Part shown: piece by piece, positions 42,703-50,768 of the stretch | How the letters are laid out: each line of letters starts with the position of its first letter | Numbering within the stretch: position 1 is the stretch's first letter | Origin: DASPNM01 sp035626515 | GTDB lineage: Bacteria > Bacteroidota > Bacteroidia > Chitinophagales > Chitinophagaceae | Assembly: GCA_035626515.1 (NCBI GenBank) | Contig: DASPNM010000035.1 | Location: forward strand, 62,001-126,000 | DNA: 64,000 bases | Direction: 5' to 3' | Program-made: the position numbers and the translations under genes | The notes under the pieces: model-generated | What the model was told of the DNA's origin: nothing | The model's input: only the letters and a program-made list of their open reading frames with translations | Database searches by the model: none

Positions 42703-43926
42703 ATGAAACAGGTTTACTCCGGATCCGGGAGACTGATCCGCTATTTCCTTGTGACCGTACTGATAAGCGTAGCGGTCGCGTCTTCGGTACATGCCCAGTC
42801 TCCGACAGTCGTGGGCCCCGGGATTTGCACGGGTATCATCGCAAATTTTAATACGAACGACAACGGCTTTAATTCCCCGAGCATTTACGGTGGAATTTTC
42901 GACAGTGCGTTCTATTATCACGCGGGACGCGGTTACTGGACAGATTACCTGCCGCCGCACAGGACCAGCGCGCCGGCTCCAAACCGGGTGCTGAACATAA
43001 TCTCACCCCCGTATCCTAATCCAAATCCGAACGGAACTTTTAATGTGGGTTTTTATTATATCATTACAAACCGGAACACGGACCAGTTCCAGGTAAGGAT
43101 CATCAGCGTCACCCAAACCCCCAGCGGAACCGTCACCAACGTTGAGGCCAGCTCGGGTGTACAGGACTTCGAAGACTGGAGCACACCCACACCGTATGAT
43201 GACATGGCTGCCCCCGTTCCCGACCCGACGCCACATATGGGCGCGTGGCAGGGATATGTTTGCATCCGGCTGGTGGATCCGGATATTGTAAACGCACCGA
43301 ACACCACATTCCGGGTGGAGGTGAGTTACATCGCCAAGCAGGGCCGGTTTGTGGTTTTCGATAATGTCTCTATCGGCCCGGAGCTCATCCCAACACCGGT
43401 ATATTTTATTGGAATGCTTGCCGACAGGAACACGGATAACTCGGTTGCTTTAAGGTGGGATGTGAGTGAAGAGATCAACGTGAGCGAGTACCAGGTGGAA
43501 AGAAGCTCCGGTAATGGCTTTGCGATGGTCGGTACGGTTGTCGCCAAGGGCAAATCCATTTACAACTTTACTGACAACAGCGCGCCCTCCGGTACGCTTT
43601 ATTACCGGATTCGCAGTGTTGATGTGGATGGCAGCGCCCGGTACAGTGGCATTCTGCGGTTGAAAGGCAATACGAGTTATGGAACCGCACTGAAGCTGTA
43701 TCCGAGCCCGGCACGCGATAATTTGACCGTCGAGCATGCGCGCGTATCGCGCAGCGCCCGGATTACGGTCACCTCGGTTGACGGCAAGGTACTCCGAACA
43801 CTTGTACCCGCCCCAGCCGCCTCACACACTATGATTAGCCTCAGCGGACTCTCGCCGGGTGTCTATTTCGTACGGATGGACGACGGCAAGGGTAACGTGC
43901 AGAGTATGAAGTTTATAAAGGAATAA
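42703..43926 (+). CDS. Secreted protein with T9SS type A sorting domain, function unknown
   Basis: A 407-residue exported protein. The signal peptide is near residues 10-31 (FLVTVLISVAVASSVHAQ). The N-terminal half is a beta-rich domain that I do not recognise (GGIFDSAFYYHAGRGYWTD, then VEVSYIAKQGRFVVFDNVSI, reminiscent of jelly-roll binding folds). A fibronectin-type-III-like domain follows (about 225-320, ALRWDVSEEINVSEYQVE). The C-terminus is a T9SS sorting domain (LYPSPARDNLTVEHA to LSPGVYFVRM). It is a predicted SprA-route cargo that would bind something at the cell surface; no catalytic motif is visible. Confidence 0.8.
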   Translation: MKQVYSGSGRLIRYFLVTVLISVAVASSVHAQSPTVVGPGICTGIIANFNTNDNGFNSPSIYGGIFDSAFYYHAGRGYWTDYLPPHRTSAPAPNRVLNIISPPYPNPNPNGTFNVGFYYIITNRNTDQFQVRIISVTQTPSGTVTNVEASSGVQDFEDWSTPTPYDDMAAPVPDPTPHMGAWQGYVCIRLVDPDIVNAPNTTFRVEVSYIAKQGRFVVFDNVSIGPELIPTPVYFIGMLADRNTDNSVALRWDVSEEINVSEYQVERSSGNGFAMVGTVVAKGKSIYNFTDNSAPSGTLYYRIRSVDVDGSARYSGILRLKGNTSYGTALKLYPSPARDNLTVEHARVSRSARITVTSVDGKVLRTLVPAPAASHTMISLSGLSPGVYFVRMDDGKGNVQSMKFIKE

Positions 43927-43951
43927 ATTGAAACTCAGGACCACAGGCGAT

Positions 43952-43973
43952 TGGCCCCCGGAACTGGGGGCCA
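43952..43973 (+). terminator. Strong hairpin, possible terminator
   Basis: TGGCCCCC-GGAACT-GGGGGCCA, an 8-bp GC-rich stem 25 bp after the stop of the T9SS protein. The sequence after it is not T-rich, so intrinsic termination is uncertain. Confidence 0.4.
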
Positions 43974-44150
43974 GTTGCATTCCCTTAGCCCCTAAATCCG
44001 GCTGCACTAAGTCCGGAAAATTTCCGTTATTTTGTAGTGTCTGGTGTTCTTTACAGTTTCACAAGTCCCTGAACGTTTCTCAATCCGGTAAATGTTCATT
44101 GGTTACTGTTTACTGTTGGCACTCATATTGTTTTTTATAAAATCAGTAAA

Positions 44151-44534
44151 ATGAACATTTACGTAGGAAACCTTAGTTGGAACCTGAAAGATCAGGATTT
44201 AGCCAACCTGTTCGCGGCACACGGAGAAGTTAGTTCCGCGAAAATCATCAACGACAAATTCACCAACCGCAGCAAGGGCTTCGGCTTTGTCGAAATGCCC
44301 AATGACGATCAGGCACAGGCCGCGATCGCCGCGCTGAATGGTGCTGAAGTTGACGGTCGCAACATCGTCGTCAACGAGAGCCGACCTAAGCAGGAAGGCG
44401 GAGGCGGCGGATTCAGGAAAGGGAATGGCGGCGGATACAAGGGCGGCGGTGGTGGCGGATACAAGGGCGGCGGAGGCGGCGGCTATCGCAAAGGCGGTGG
44501 CGGCGGCTACAACCGCGGCAGCAACGATTATTAA
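44151..44534 (+). CDS. RRM RNA-binding protein with glycine-rich tail
   Basis: A 127-residue protein: one RNA recognition motif (residues 1-78) with RNP2 IYVGNL and RNP1 KGFGFVEM, then a tail of repeated GGGGGYKGG/GGGGGYRKGG units with basic and tyrosine residues. It resembles the cold-inducible Rbp proteins of cyanobacteria and Bacteroidota, which bind single-stranded RNA and are thought to act as RNA chaperones. The tail could drive self-association. It has a 200-nt upstream non-coding region and its own terminator, consistent with a single-gene, leader-regulated transcript. Confidence 0.92.
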   Translation: MNIYVGNLSWNLKDQDLANLFAAHGEVSSAKIINDKFTNRSKGFGFVEMPNDDQAQAAIAALNGAEVDGRNIVVNESRPKQEGGGGGFRKGNGGGYKGGGGGGYKGGGGGGYRKGGGGGYNRGSNDY

Positions 44535-44555
44535 TTCGTTCGCAAACCGATTTTT

Positions 44556-44588
44556 CACAAAGCCTGGTCTTCAACCGGGCTTTTTGTG
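44556..44588 (+). terminator. Rho-independent terminator after the RRM gene
   Basis: AAAGCCTGGT pairs with ACCGGGCTTT (one G-T pair) around CTTCA, followed by a short T run. It lies about 25 bp after the stop codon and may also serve the convergent DUF2721 gene. Confidence 0.8.
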
Positions 44589-44591
44589 TAA

Positions 44592-45044
44592 TCAGCCCTC
44601 GTCTTTCTTTTTGTCCCTCCCGAGAAGTTCATTCAAAAATTTGAAAGCGGAAGGATCTTCAATGTCGCTCAGCTCGAGCTCCAGCGCACGGGTGCTTAGT
44701 GCGATCTCCACCAGCGAGATCACGAGCGAGACCATCAGGCTCAGGAGGCAAAGCGCAAACTCCACTTCCACAGCTGCATGCCATCCGTTGTAAATGCTGT
44801 ACATCGTCACTACGCAGAGCAAAAAGCTGAACACGCCGAGGCCCTGCATCCACCGCACCATACGCAGTCTGCGGCGCAGGCTACGTATCTGCTGCACCAT
44901 CGCGCTCGTTTGCTCACCGTGTTTGTACTCGTCATGAAGCTTGCGCACCAGGTTGGCGAGAGCCAGGAAGCGGTTCGTGTAAGCGAGTAGCAATAAGCTG
45001 ATCGCCGGGAACAGCAAGGCCGGTGTGTTGAACGTGATCTCCAT
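44592..45044 (-). CDS. DUF2721 membrane protein
   Basis: A 150-residue protein beginning MEITFNTPALLFPAISLLLL, matching the DUF2721 family: an N-terminal hydrophobic segment, NRFLALANLVRKLHDEY, an amphipathic arginine-rich helix (IRSLRRRLRMVRWMQ) and two more membrane helices (about 75-125). The C-terminal tail is charged. Function is unknown. It lies 36 bp downstream of the macroglobulin gene on the same strand and might share its transcript. Confidence 0.85.
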   Translation of the reverse strand: MEITFNTPALLFPAISLLLLAYTNRFLALANLVRKLHDEYKHGEQTSAMVQQIRSLRRRLRMVRWMQGLGVFSFLLCVVTMYSIYNGWHAAVEVEFALCLLSLMVSLVISLVEIALSTRALELELSDIEDPSAFKFLNELLGRDKKKDEG

Positions 45045-45080
45045 TTGCCGACGGGCGCAAATTAGCGAAAACCGGGCCGC

Positions 45081-48000
45081 TCATTCGATGCGTACCGTTC
45101 TTGCCCCGTGGTAGGAATGGTATTCTGCCTGATACATTGCGTCTGCACTTACCGGTCCCATTCGAAACTGTCCCGGCGACACAGCCCGCACCGCGTAATA
45201 ATAGGCTTGCCGCGGCGCCGTTGCGTCGACAAAGAAGTGCACCCGATCGTCCCGCACATCGAGGGCAACGGGGTCATTGCCGTCCTTAATCCAGTCCATG
45301 CCCGGGATCTCCTTTGTCCTTGGATTTTCAATTTCGAAACCCGCCGGGATGAGGTCGGTGAGCACCACATTCTCTACGGTGCCGGAAAATGATTTTTCCA
45401 GAGTGATGCCAATGATCACCAGATCATTTTGACGAAACGCATCCCCACCAAGAACATTTCCAAAACGGTCATAGAACTTCCTGCGCACCTTCAGGTAGCT
45501 GTCTTCTTCCACGTATGCGCCGCTGGCGCTCACACCTTCCGACTGCCAGAAATAATACATCCTGCCTTTTCCTTTCGCGCTGATTTCAACCTGCGTCGCC
45601 TTGAGGGCGTTTGCGTCTCCCGTCCATTGTCCCGCATCCACCTTCGCGATCGTCTTGCCGTTTACTTTAATTTCCGCCGTCACGTCGGATTGCGCTGAGC
45701 TTCGGGCAAGCTTGCCCAGGGCGAGAAAGGCAAACGCACGCTCCTGGGTGTTGAGCCAGTCGCGGCCCTTCAGCTTATCGCTGACATGCTTTGCCATTAC
45801 CGGGACCTGCGGATTCCCGGGATCTACGTCAATGAGGGCGTTCAGCGCAACCGCTTCGTCACGTACATCTGAGTAAAAACTTCCGCCGGTTTGCGGTACC
45901 GACACTTCTCCACTGAACGAAGCCGGCAACATGGCTGCAAACGACCGGCGATCCCCAGCTACTGCAAAGGCGGCCGATAAAAGATACCGGCTGTCGAGAG
46001 CAAGTAAATCCTGGTTCGCTTTGTAATAGTTCATCGACGGTACATTGCCCCGGTTCGCGAGCGCCAGCACGTAAAGGCTGTAGGCCACTTCCTTGGGGGC
46101 GATCTTCCGGTTCTGATTCCGGTTGTAATAATATGTGATCGTTTCCCTGCGCTTCAGCCTATTGGCCAGGTAACTCAGCATCGACTCCAGCAAGCCTTTT
46201 TCCACGTCGAAGCCCGCCTTTCGCGCTTCCAGCAGGAAATGCGCGGCGTAAGCTGTCACCCACCAGTTCTCTGTTCCTTCTCCATCCCACAACGTAATCG
46301 CACCGTTGTAAAGCTGGCGCATCCGGATCTTGCGAATTGCTTCCAGAATATTCGAGTTGGCATTCGTTTTTCCAAGCTCTTTATTCAACCGCATAAGGTC
46401 GGCCATGTCACCATAATAAATCTGCGGAAACGCAGAAGAGATAACCTGTTCGGTACATCCGTACGGGTACTGGACCAGGTATTTCAGGTGGCCCGCCAGC
46501 TCCGCGACCGGTGAACGGCTTACGACCAGCTGGTAACTCGCGGTTGACGGAATGAAATCACCTGTCTGGATCTGGACTGTTTGTGTTGTTCCTCCCGTAA
46601 GTGAACCGCTGCCGGAGCGCTTTTGCAAGGTAGACGGAGGGCGCACCGATATTTCGGTGGCGTCCGTGAATGTCTCACCCATTCCATTTACGGTAACTGT
46701 TATTTTTCCAGTGGCAGCCGTCGGCTGGGCGACAAGCCGGAAATTGATGCGACCTTCCGTTTTCGGATGAATCGTGATTCCCTGGCTGGCATTACCCACG
46801 ACGCGGATCGGTCCGGCCACTGCGAGCGAAGCATTTACCGTTGCGGACTGACCGGTGGTATTGCTCAGCGTAACGGGGACCGTTACGGTATCGCGCGGGC
46901 TGAGGAATCGCGGCAATGCCGTACTGATCACGATCGGATCGGCGACCGTCATGGTGCTTTCCGCAGCACCAAAACTCTTTCCCTTATACGAGACGGCCAT
47001 CAACCTGAGCTCGCCGGAGAATTGCGGTATATCAAGTTCGAATTGTGCTTCACCTCTTCCGTTCGCTTTGCGCATGCCACTCCAATAGCTGACTACCCGT
47101 ACACGCCGGGCAGGCATCGGGTTCACGCGCTTCGTCAGATCGAGGTCCTGGTCTCCACCGGTGCTGCTCCTTCTCGCACGCATTTCCGCAAAGAGCAATG
47201 GATAAATATCATAAGAGACGACCTGCAGTGCTTTTTTCTGGTAAAAATGCTGGTAGGGATCCGGGGTTTTGAAATCCGTAACCTGCAGCACACCATTGTC
47301 AACAGCTGAAAGAGTAACCAGACTTCCCGGTTCCGCCTTCACCGTTACCCGCTGTCGCGTTTTCGAGCGTACCGATTTTCGGGCGGTGATGGCGACTTGT
47401 ATCCTGCGATCTTTTTCCTCAACACGGATATTCTGAAATCCATGCGCGACCGTAAGGGGAATGTCCGACATATCATGAGGCTTGATCAGCGTCGCGGTTA
47501 TGTAAGCATTCGGTAAATGCTCGGCGGTCAGCTTCAGATCAACATCCGCTGAGCGTTTGCTCACGTCCACGAACTGGTGACTGATGACCCGGTCGGTCTC
47601 GGTCGTGACGAGCATGCGACCGCTGAATGGTGTTTTGAACAGAGCCTTCACCGTCTCGCCGGTGAAGTATGATTTCTTGTCAAGTACGATCTCAATATTC
47701 CCTTCGGTGTTTACCTGGAACGAGGCCTGTCCGCCCCAGCTGCCATAGCTGTAAAAGCTGCGGGTTACGTACGAGCTGGCGCCGGGCTTATAAATGCGGA
47801 CCTCGTAATCGCCGGGAGAGCGAGGAACATAGCTGAACACCGTCCCCTTGCCGATCGTCATTTTCTTTTCAATCATCAGCTTGTCTTCTTTCTGCGACTC
47901 GTAGCGCCAGTAGGAGCCTGACCGAACCAAAAAGGTTTTATACTCGTGCTTGATCACCTCTACCCGTGCTGTAGCGTTCAGCGGGTCGCCGTCCCGGTTT

Positions 48001-50480
48001 ACCGAAATCAACCCGATACGCACTTCCTGGTTGAGGGGGTAGTAATAAGACCAGTCCTCCTTGATACCAAAAAACACATCCTGGGTCACCAGGTCCACGG
48101 ATGTGGCATTGCTGACCGGCCTGCCGGTTTCATCAAAAACAGTAGTATAAAAGCTCGCCTGAAGCATTCCGCTGTTCGCGTAATGCGCCGGCACGGTGTA
48201 CTGGAAAGAAGTATTTCCGTCTTCGTCCGTTTTTCCCTGGCGCATCTCCTTGCTGAAAAAGCTGGTTTGGTTTGCCAGGTTGAAGTTGTAGTCGGAAAAC
48301 TTCGGTGCCGAGAAGGATTTTTGCTTCACCTGGATTTCGGTCTCAACATTTCTGTTCGACGCAGGCGGCCCAAAAAAGTTCATGGCGTTCAGGTTAAGCG
48401 TTGTTGATTCTCCGGCACGAAGGAAAGGACGGTCTGCGCGAACCGTCAGACGGATCCGATCGGGAACGAATTCTTCCACCGAAAAAGATTTAGACGCCAG
48501 CAGCAGATCGTTTGAAGTATAAACCTCCAGCGTATAACTGCCCGTGATCGCTGCCTGCCCGATGTCCACACTCCCTTCCAGGGAACCGTGATCATTCAGC
48601 GTTTTGCGGAATTCCTTCAGTTCCCTGCCATTGGGGAGCAGAAATTTCAGCTTCAGCGGGATCTCCCCCGGCACTTCCCACTTTCGGTCGCGAACAATTA
48701 CGGAGAAGCTGATCTTCTCTCCGGGCCGATAAATGTCCCGTTCCGCATAGACAAAGGCGTCCAGCCCGCTCGGGCTGTTGCGCTTGCCGCCGACATCGAA
48801 ACGCGAAGTATTCACGCGCGTATTGTAAAACGGCAGGTAGTTGAAGTCGTCTTCTGTGCGCGCTATCACCATCGCGGGTTTGAACCCGCTGAATTCCTTC
48901 CGGGCGTACTCGACCCGCGCGAGGCCCTCTTCAGTGGTGCCGGCTCCGAGCAGCTGGTTATTATTTCCATAAACATGGACCGTTACCCCGTCCACCGGGC
49001 GGGCCGTCTTGATTGAATTGACAAATACAAAGATGCTTTCCTCGCCTTCCCTCACTATCAACCCGAGATCCGATAAGGAAATGTACCGGCTGTCCCGGAC
49101 CCAATAATCTTTTTCGGAGCGGATGGTTACATGGTAAATGCCCTTGAACTCCGGCAGCCGGTCTTCGAATTGCGAAAAATTCAGAAGCCGTCCGGCCCCG
49201 CTGCGCGGCAGCGAACGGGTGTCAATCACCTTCTCGAATACCACGTCCCCGAAGGCGGCGTCCGAACTTTCCCGGACTTCTTGATAATAATCGTCCTCCC
49301 CGCCGTAACTGCTGAACCGCGACTCGGTCTCCTGGGGATAATAGCCGTAGCGGTGTGCGAGCAAAAGATTGTTTTCGTAAATCTTGGAAACAACGAGCCG
49401 GATCTTCTCCACGTTGGTAACCTGCACTTCAATATTTTTTCCGCCGTTGCGCGACAGGTACACGGCGCGGCTGTTGGTAAAACTGATTCCCGCTTCCAGC
49501 TCGCCAAATGCAATATTGCCTGAATAATCTTCTTTCAGCACTCCTCCGATTTTGCCGCGAAGGTTGCGGGCAATATTGATGTCGTAACTTTTTTCGACGT
49601 CGAAACGATCGCTCCGAATGATAAAACCGTTCTCCCAGCCTTCAATAGCAAAATTTACCGCAGGATCGAGGCGCAGGTAAGAACGAATATTGTCCGGGAG
49701 CACCTGCTGACTGGTCGTTACCCTGACAGTTCCTTCCAGCCCGTCATGCTCCGATTCCACGTTCTGAATGGTGAGTACAAATGGAGAGGGAATTTGCACG
49801 GAGGCCCGAATTTCTTCGTCAGTGGCGGTGGCTCCGCTTTCCGGTTTCAACCCCCGGCTGATCGTCACTTCGGCGCTCCGGTCTTTGTCTTCAGCCTTTA
49901 AACCCTCCACCCGCACCGATATCCGGTTGTCAGCTGACGAACTGATTACCGTGTACTTCGCTTCCGCTCCATCGAGTGAAATTCTGAGTTTGCCTTCCAG
50001 GTCACCCGGGCTGACACGGTAGTTAAAATAGAGGTCAATCTGCGGGAAAGCTCCCCCGCTGGTTTCCCCGATCCAAATAACCCGTGCTTCCTCGAGAGAA
50101 AGCGGAGGCGTATGAAATTCGATCTCGCCAGCTTTTCTTACGGAGTTGAAGCTGCTGTGCCGGAGGACGGCATTTTTCACTTTCGCTTTGTACCTCGTGG
50201 CCGGACGCAGCGGTTGCGAGGGTGAGAACACCAGCTCGTCCGGACTTTCCCAGCGGAAGCGTCCGGGGATTTCGGGCTCGAAAGAAACATATTCGGTGCT
50301 GTCCCACGCGTTGAGCAGAGAATCCGAAGCCAGCGAACCGCTGAAACGGAACACCAGGTTGCCCAACTGTGGGACTTCGTCTTTTGCGTTGGTGTAGGTG
50401 AGACTAACGGAATTCCGTCTGCAGGCGGAAAAAACAATAACTCCCGCGAGCAGCGGAAGAAGTGTGGTCTGGAAACGCAT
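45081..50480 (-). CDS. Alpha-2-macroglobulin family lipoprotein
   Basis: A 1799-residue bacterial alpha-2-macroglobulin with a lipoprotein signal (MRFQTTLLPLLAGVIVFSAC, cysteine 20). A series of macroglobulin beta domains leads to an MG2/A2M_N region with YAERDIYRPGEKISF, then a central domain and the thioester region. The thioester motif is intact, YPYGCTEQVIS at about residues 1338-1348, followed by an alpha-alpha barrel domain and a receptor-binding-like C-terminal domain. It should trap proteases covalently in the periplasm and protect the envelope. It diverges from pbpC; the same partnership (yfhM with pbpC) is known in proteobacteria. Confidence 0.93.
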   Translation of the reverse strand: MRFQTTLLPLLAGVIVFSACRRNSVSLTYTNAKDEVPQLGNLVFRFSGSLASDSLLNAWDSTEYVSFEPEIPGRFRWESPDELVFSPSQPLRPATRYKAKVKNAVLRHSSFNSVRKAGEIEFHTPPLSLEEARVIWIGETSGGAFPQIDLYFNYRVSPGDLEGKLRISLDGAEAKYTVISSSADNRISVRVEGLKAEDKDRSAEVTISRGLKPESGATATDEEIRASVQIPSPFVLTIQNVESEHDGLEGTVRVTTSQQVLPDNIRSYLRLDPAVNFAIEGWENGFIIRSDRFDVEKSYDINIARNLRGKIGGVLKEDYSGNIAFGELEAGISFTNSRAVYLSRNGGKNIEVQVTNVEKIRLVVSKIYENNLLLAHRYGYYPQETESRFSSYGGEDDYYQEVRESSDAAFGDVVFEKVIDTRSLPRSGAGRLLNFSQFEDRLPEFKGIYHVTIRSEKDYWVRDSRYISLSDLGLIVREGEESIFVFVNSIKTARPVDGVTVHVYGNNNQLLGAGTTEEGLARVEYARKEFSGFKPAMVIARTEDDFNYLPFYNTRVNTSRFDVGGKRNSPSGLDAFVYAERDIYRPGEKISFSVIVRDRKWEVPGEIPLKLKFLLPNGRELKEFRKTLNDHGSLEGSVDIGQAAITGSYTLEVYTSNDLLLASKSFSVEEFVPDRIRLTVRADRPFLRAGESTTLNLNAMNFFGPPASNRNVETEIQVKQKSFSAPKFSDYNFNLANQTSFFSKEMRQGKTDEDGNTSFQYTVPAHYANSGMLQASFYTTVFDETGRPVSNATSVDLVTQDVFFGIKEDWSYYYPLNQEVRIGLISVNRDGDPLNATARVEVIKHEYKTFLVRSGSYWRYESQKEDKLMIEKKMTIGKGTVFSYVPRSPGDYEVRIYKPGASSYVTRSFYSYGSWGGQASFQVNTEGNIEIVLDKKSYFTGETVKALFKTPFSGRMLVTTETDRVISHQFVDVSKRSADVDLKLTAEHLPNAYITATLIKPHDMSDIPLTVAHGFQNIRVEEKDRRIQVAITARKSVRSKTRQRVTVKAEPGSLVTLSAVDNGVLQVTDFKTPDPYQHFYQKKALQVVSYDIYPLLFAEMRARRSSTGGDQDLDLTKRVNPMPARRVRVVSYWSGMRKANGRGEAQFELDIPQFSGELRLMAVSYKGKSFGAAESTMTVADPIVISTALPRFLSPRDTVTVPVTLSNTTGQSATVNASLAVAGPIRVVGNASQGITIHPKTEGRINFRLVAQPTAATGKITVTVNGMGETFTDATEISVRPPSTLQKRSGSGSLTGGTTQTVQIQTGDFIPSTASYQLVVSRSPVAELAGHLKYLVQYPYGCTEQVISSAFPQIYYGDMADLMRLNKELGKTNANSNILEAIRKIRMRQLYNGAITLWDGEGTENWWVTAYAAHFLLEARKAGFDVEKGLLESMLSYLANRLKRRETITYYYNRNQNRKIAPKEVAYSLYVLALANRGNVPSMNYYKANQDLLALDSRYLLSAAFAVAGDRRSFAAMLPASFSGEVSVPQTGGSFYSDVRDEAVALNALIDVDPGNPQVPVMAKHVSDKLKGRDWLNTQERAFAFLALGKLARSSAQSDVTAEIKVNGKTIAKVDAGQWTGDANALKATQVEISAKGKGRMYYFWQSEGVSASGAYVEEDSYLKVRRKFYDRFGNVLGGDAFRQNDLVIIGITLEKSFSGTVENVVLTDLIPAGFEIENPRTKEIPGMDWIKDGNDPVALDVRDDRVHFFVDATAPRQAYYYAVRAVSPGQFRMGPVSADAMYQAEYHSYHGARTVRIE

Positions 50481-50538
50481 AGATTGTGGTATTGAACGGT
50501 GGTGAATGGAATCGAGAAGTTAAAGAAATAGTTGACAC

Positions 50539-50565
50539 AAAAAAATTCTCCGGCAAAGGGAGAAT
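50539..50565 (-). terminator. Terminator-like hairpin upstream of the macroglobulin gene
   Basis: On the minus strand ATTCTCC-CTTTGCC-GGAGAAT followed by seven T, about 60 nt before the macroglobulin start. No minus-strand protein gene ends here, so it terminates either a small RNA or an attenuated leader. Confidence 0.6.
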
Positions 50566-50690
50566 GAATTGCTAAGGAGGAACGCTGCTTGAAGGTTCTG
50601 AACAGCAGCCCGGGGATTCCATACGTGGAATTTGCAACCTAAATTATGAAGACGCGGGATCGACCGGATGTCCGGCCTGACTAAATATTT
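50539..50690 (-). ncRNA. Candidate structured small RNA between the macroglobulin and pbpC genes
   Basis: In this gene-free gap the minus strand carries four inverted repeats in a row: CCGGA-TG-TCCGG (50664-50675), ATTCCA-TACG-TGGAAT (50616-50631), GCTGCT with AGCAGC (50584-50609) and ATTCTCC with GGAGAAT (50545-50565). The last is followed on the minus strand by a run of seven T, the form of an intrinsic terminator. This looks like a small RNA of about 150 nt ending there, or a terminated leader (attenuator) of the macroglobulin gene. No known RNA family was recognised; the 5' end is a guess. Confidence 0.35.
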
Positions 50691-50768
50691 GTTAATGCAC
50701 CGCGGGCATTTGAAAACATCTGAAATTTGTTGAAGGCAGGTTTCGGGCATTTCGGGATAAACTTGTAC

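Noticed and set aside
44398..44530. Repeated GGCGG-rich units that could be mistaken for a CRISPR or tandem repeat element
   Set aside because: The repeats are in frame and encode the glycine-rich tail of the RRM protein; there are no spacers of constant length.
50584..50675. Possible tRNA or signal recognition particle RNA in the macroglobulin-pbpC gap
   Set aside because: There is no T-loop or acceptor-stem pattern for a tRNA and no GGAAG/AGCAG apical signature for the SRP RNA, so only an unassigned RNA candidate is reported.
50520..50750. Minus-strand ORF of 76 codons in the macroglobulin-pbpC gap
   Set aside because: It reads through a terminator-like hairpin and a set of inverted repeats and has no family features; an RNA element is more likely.
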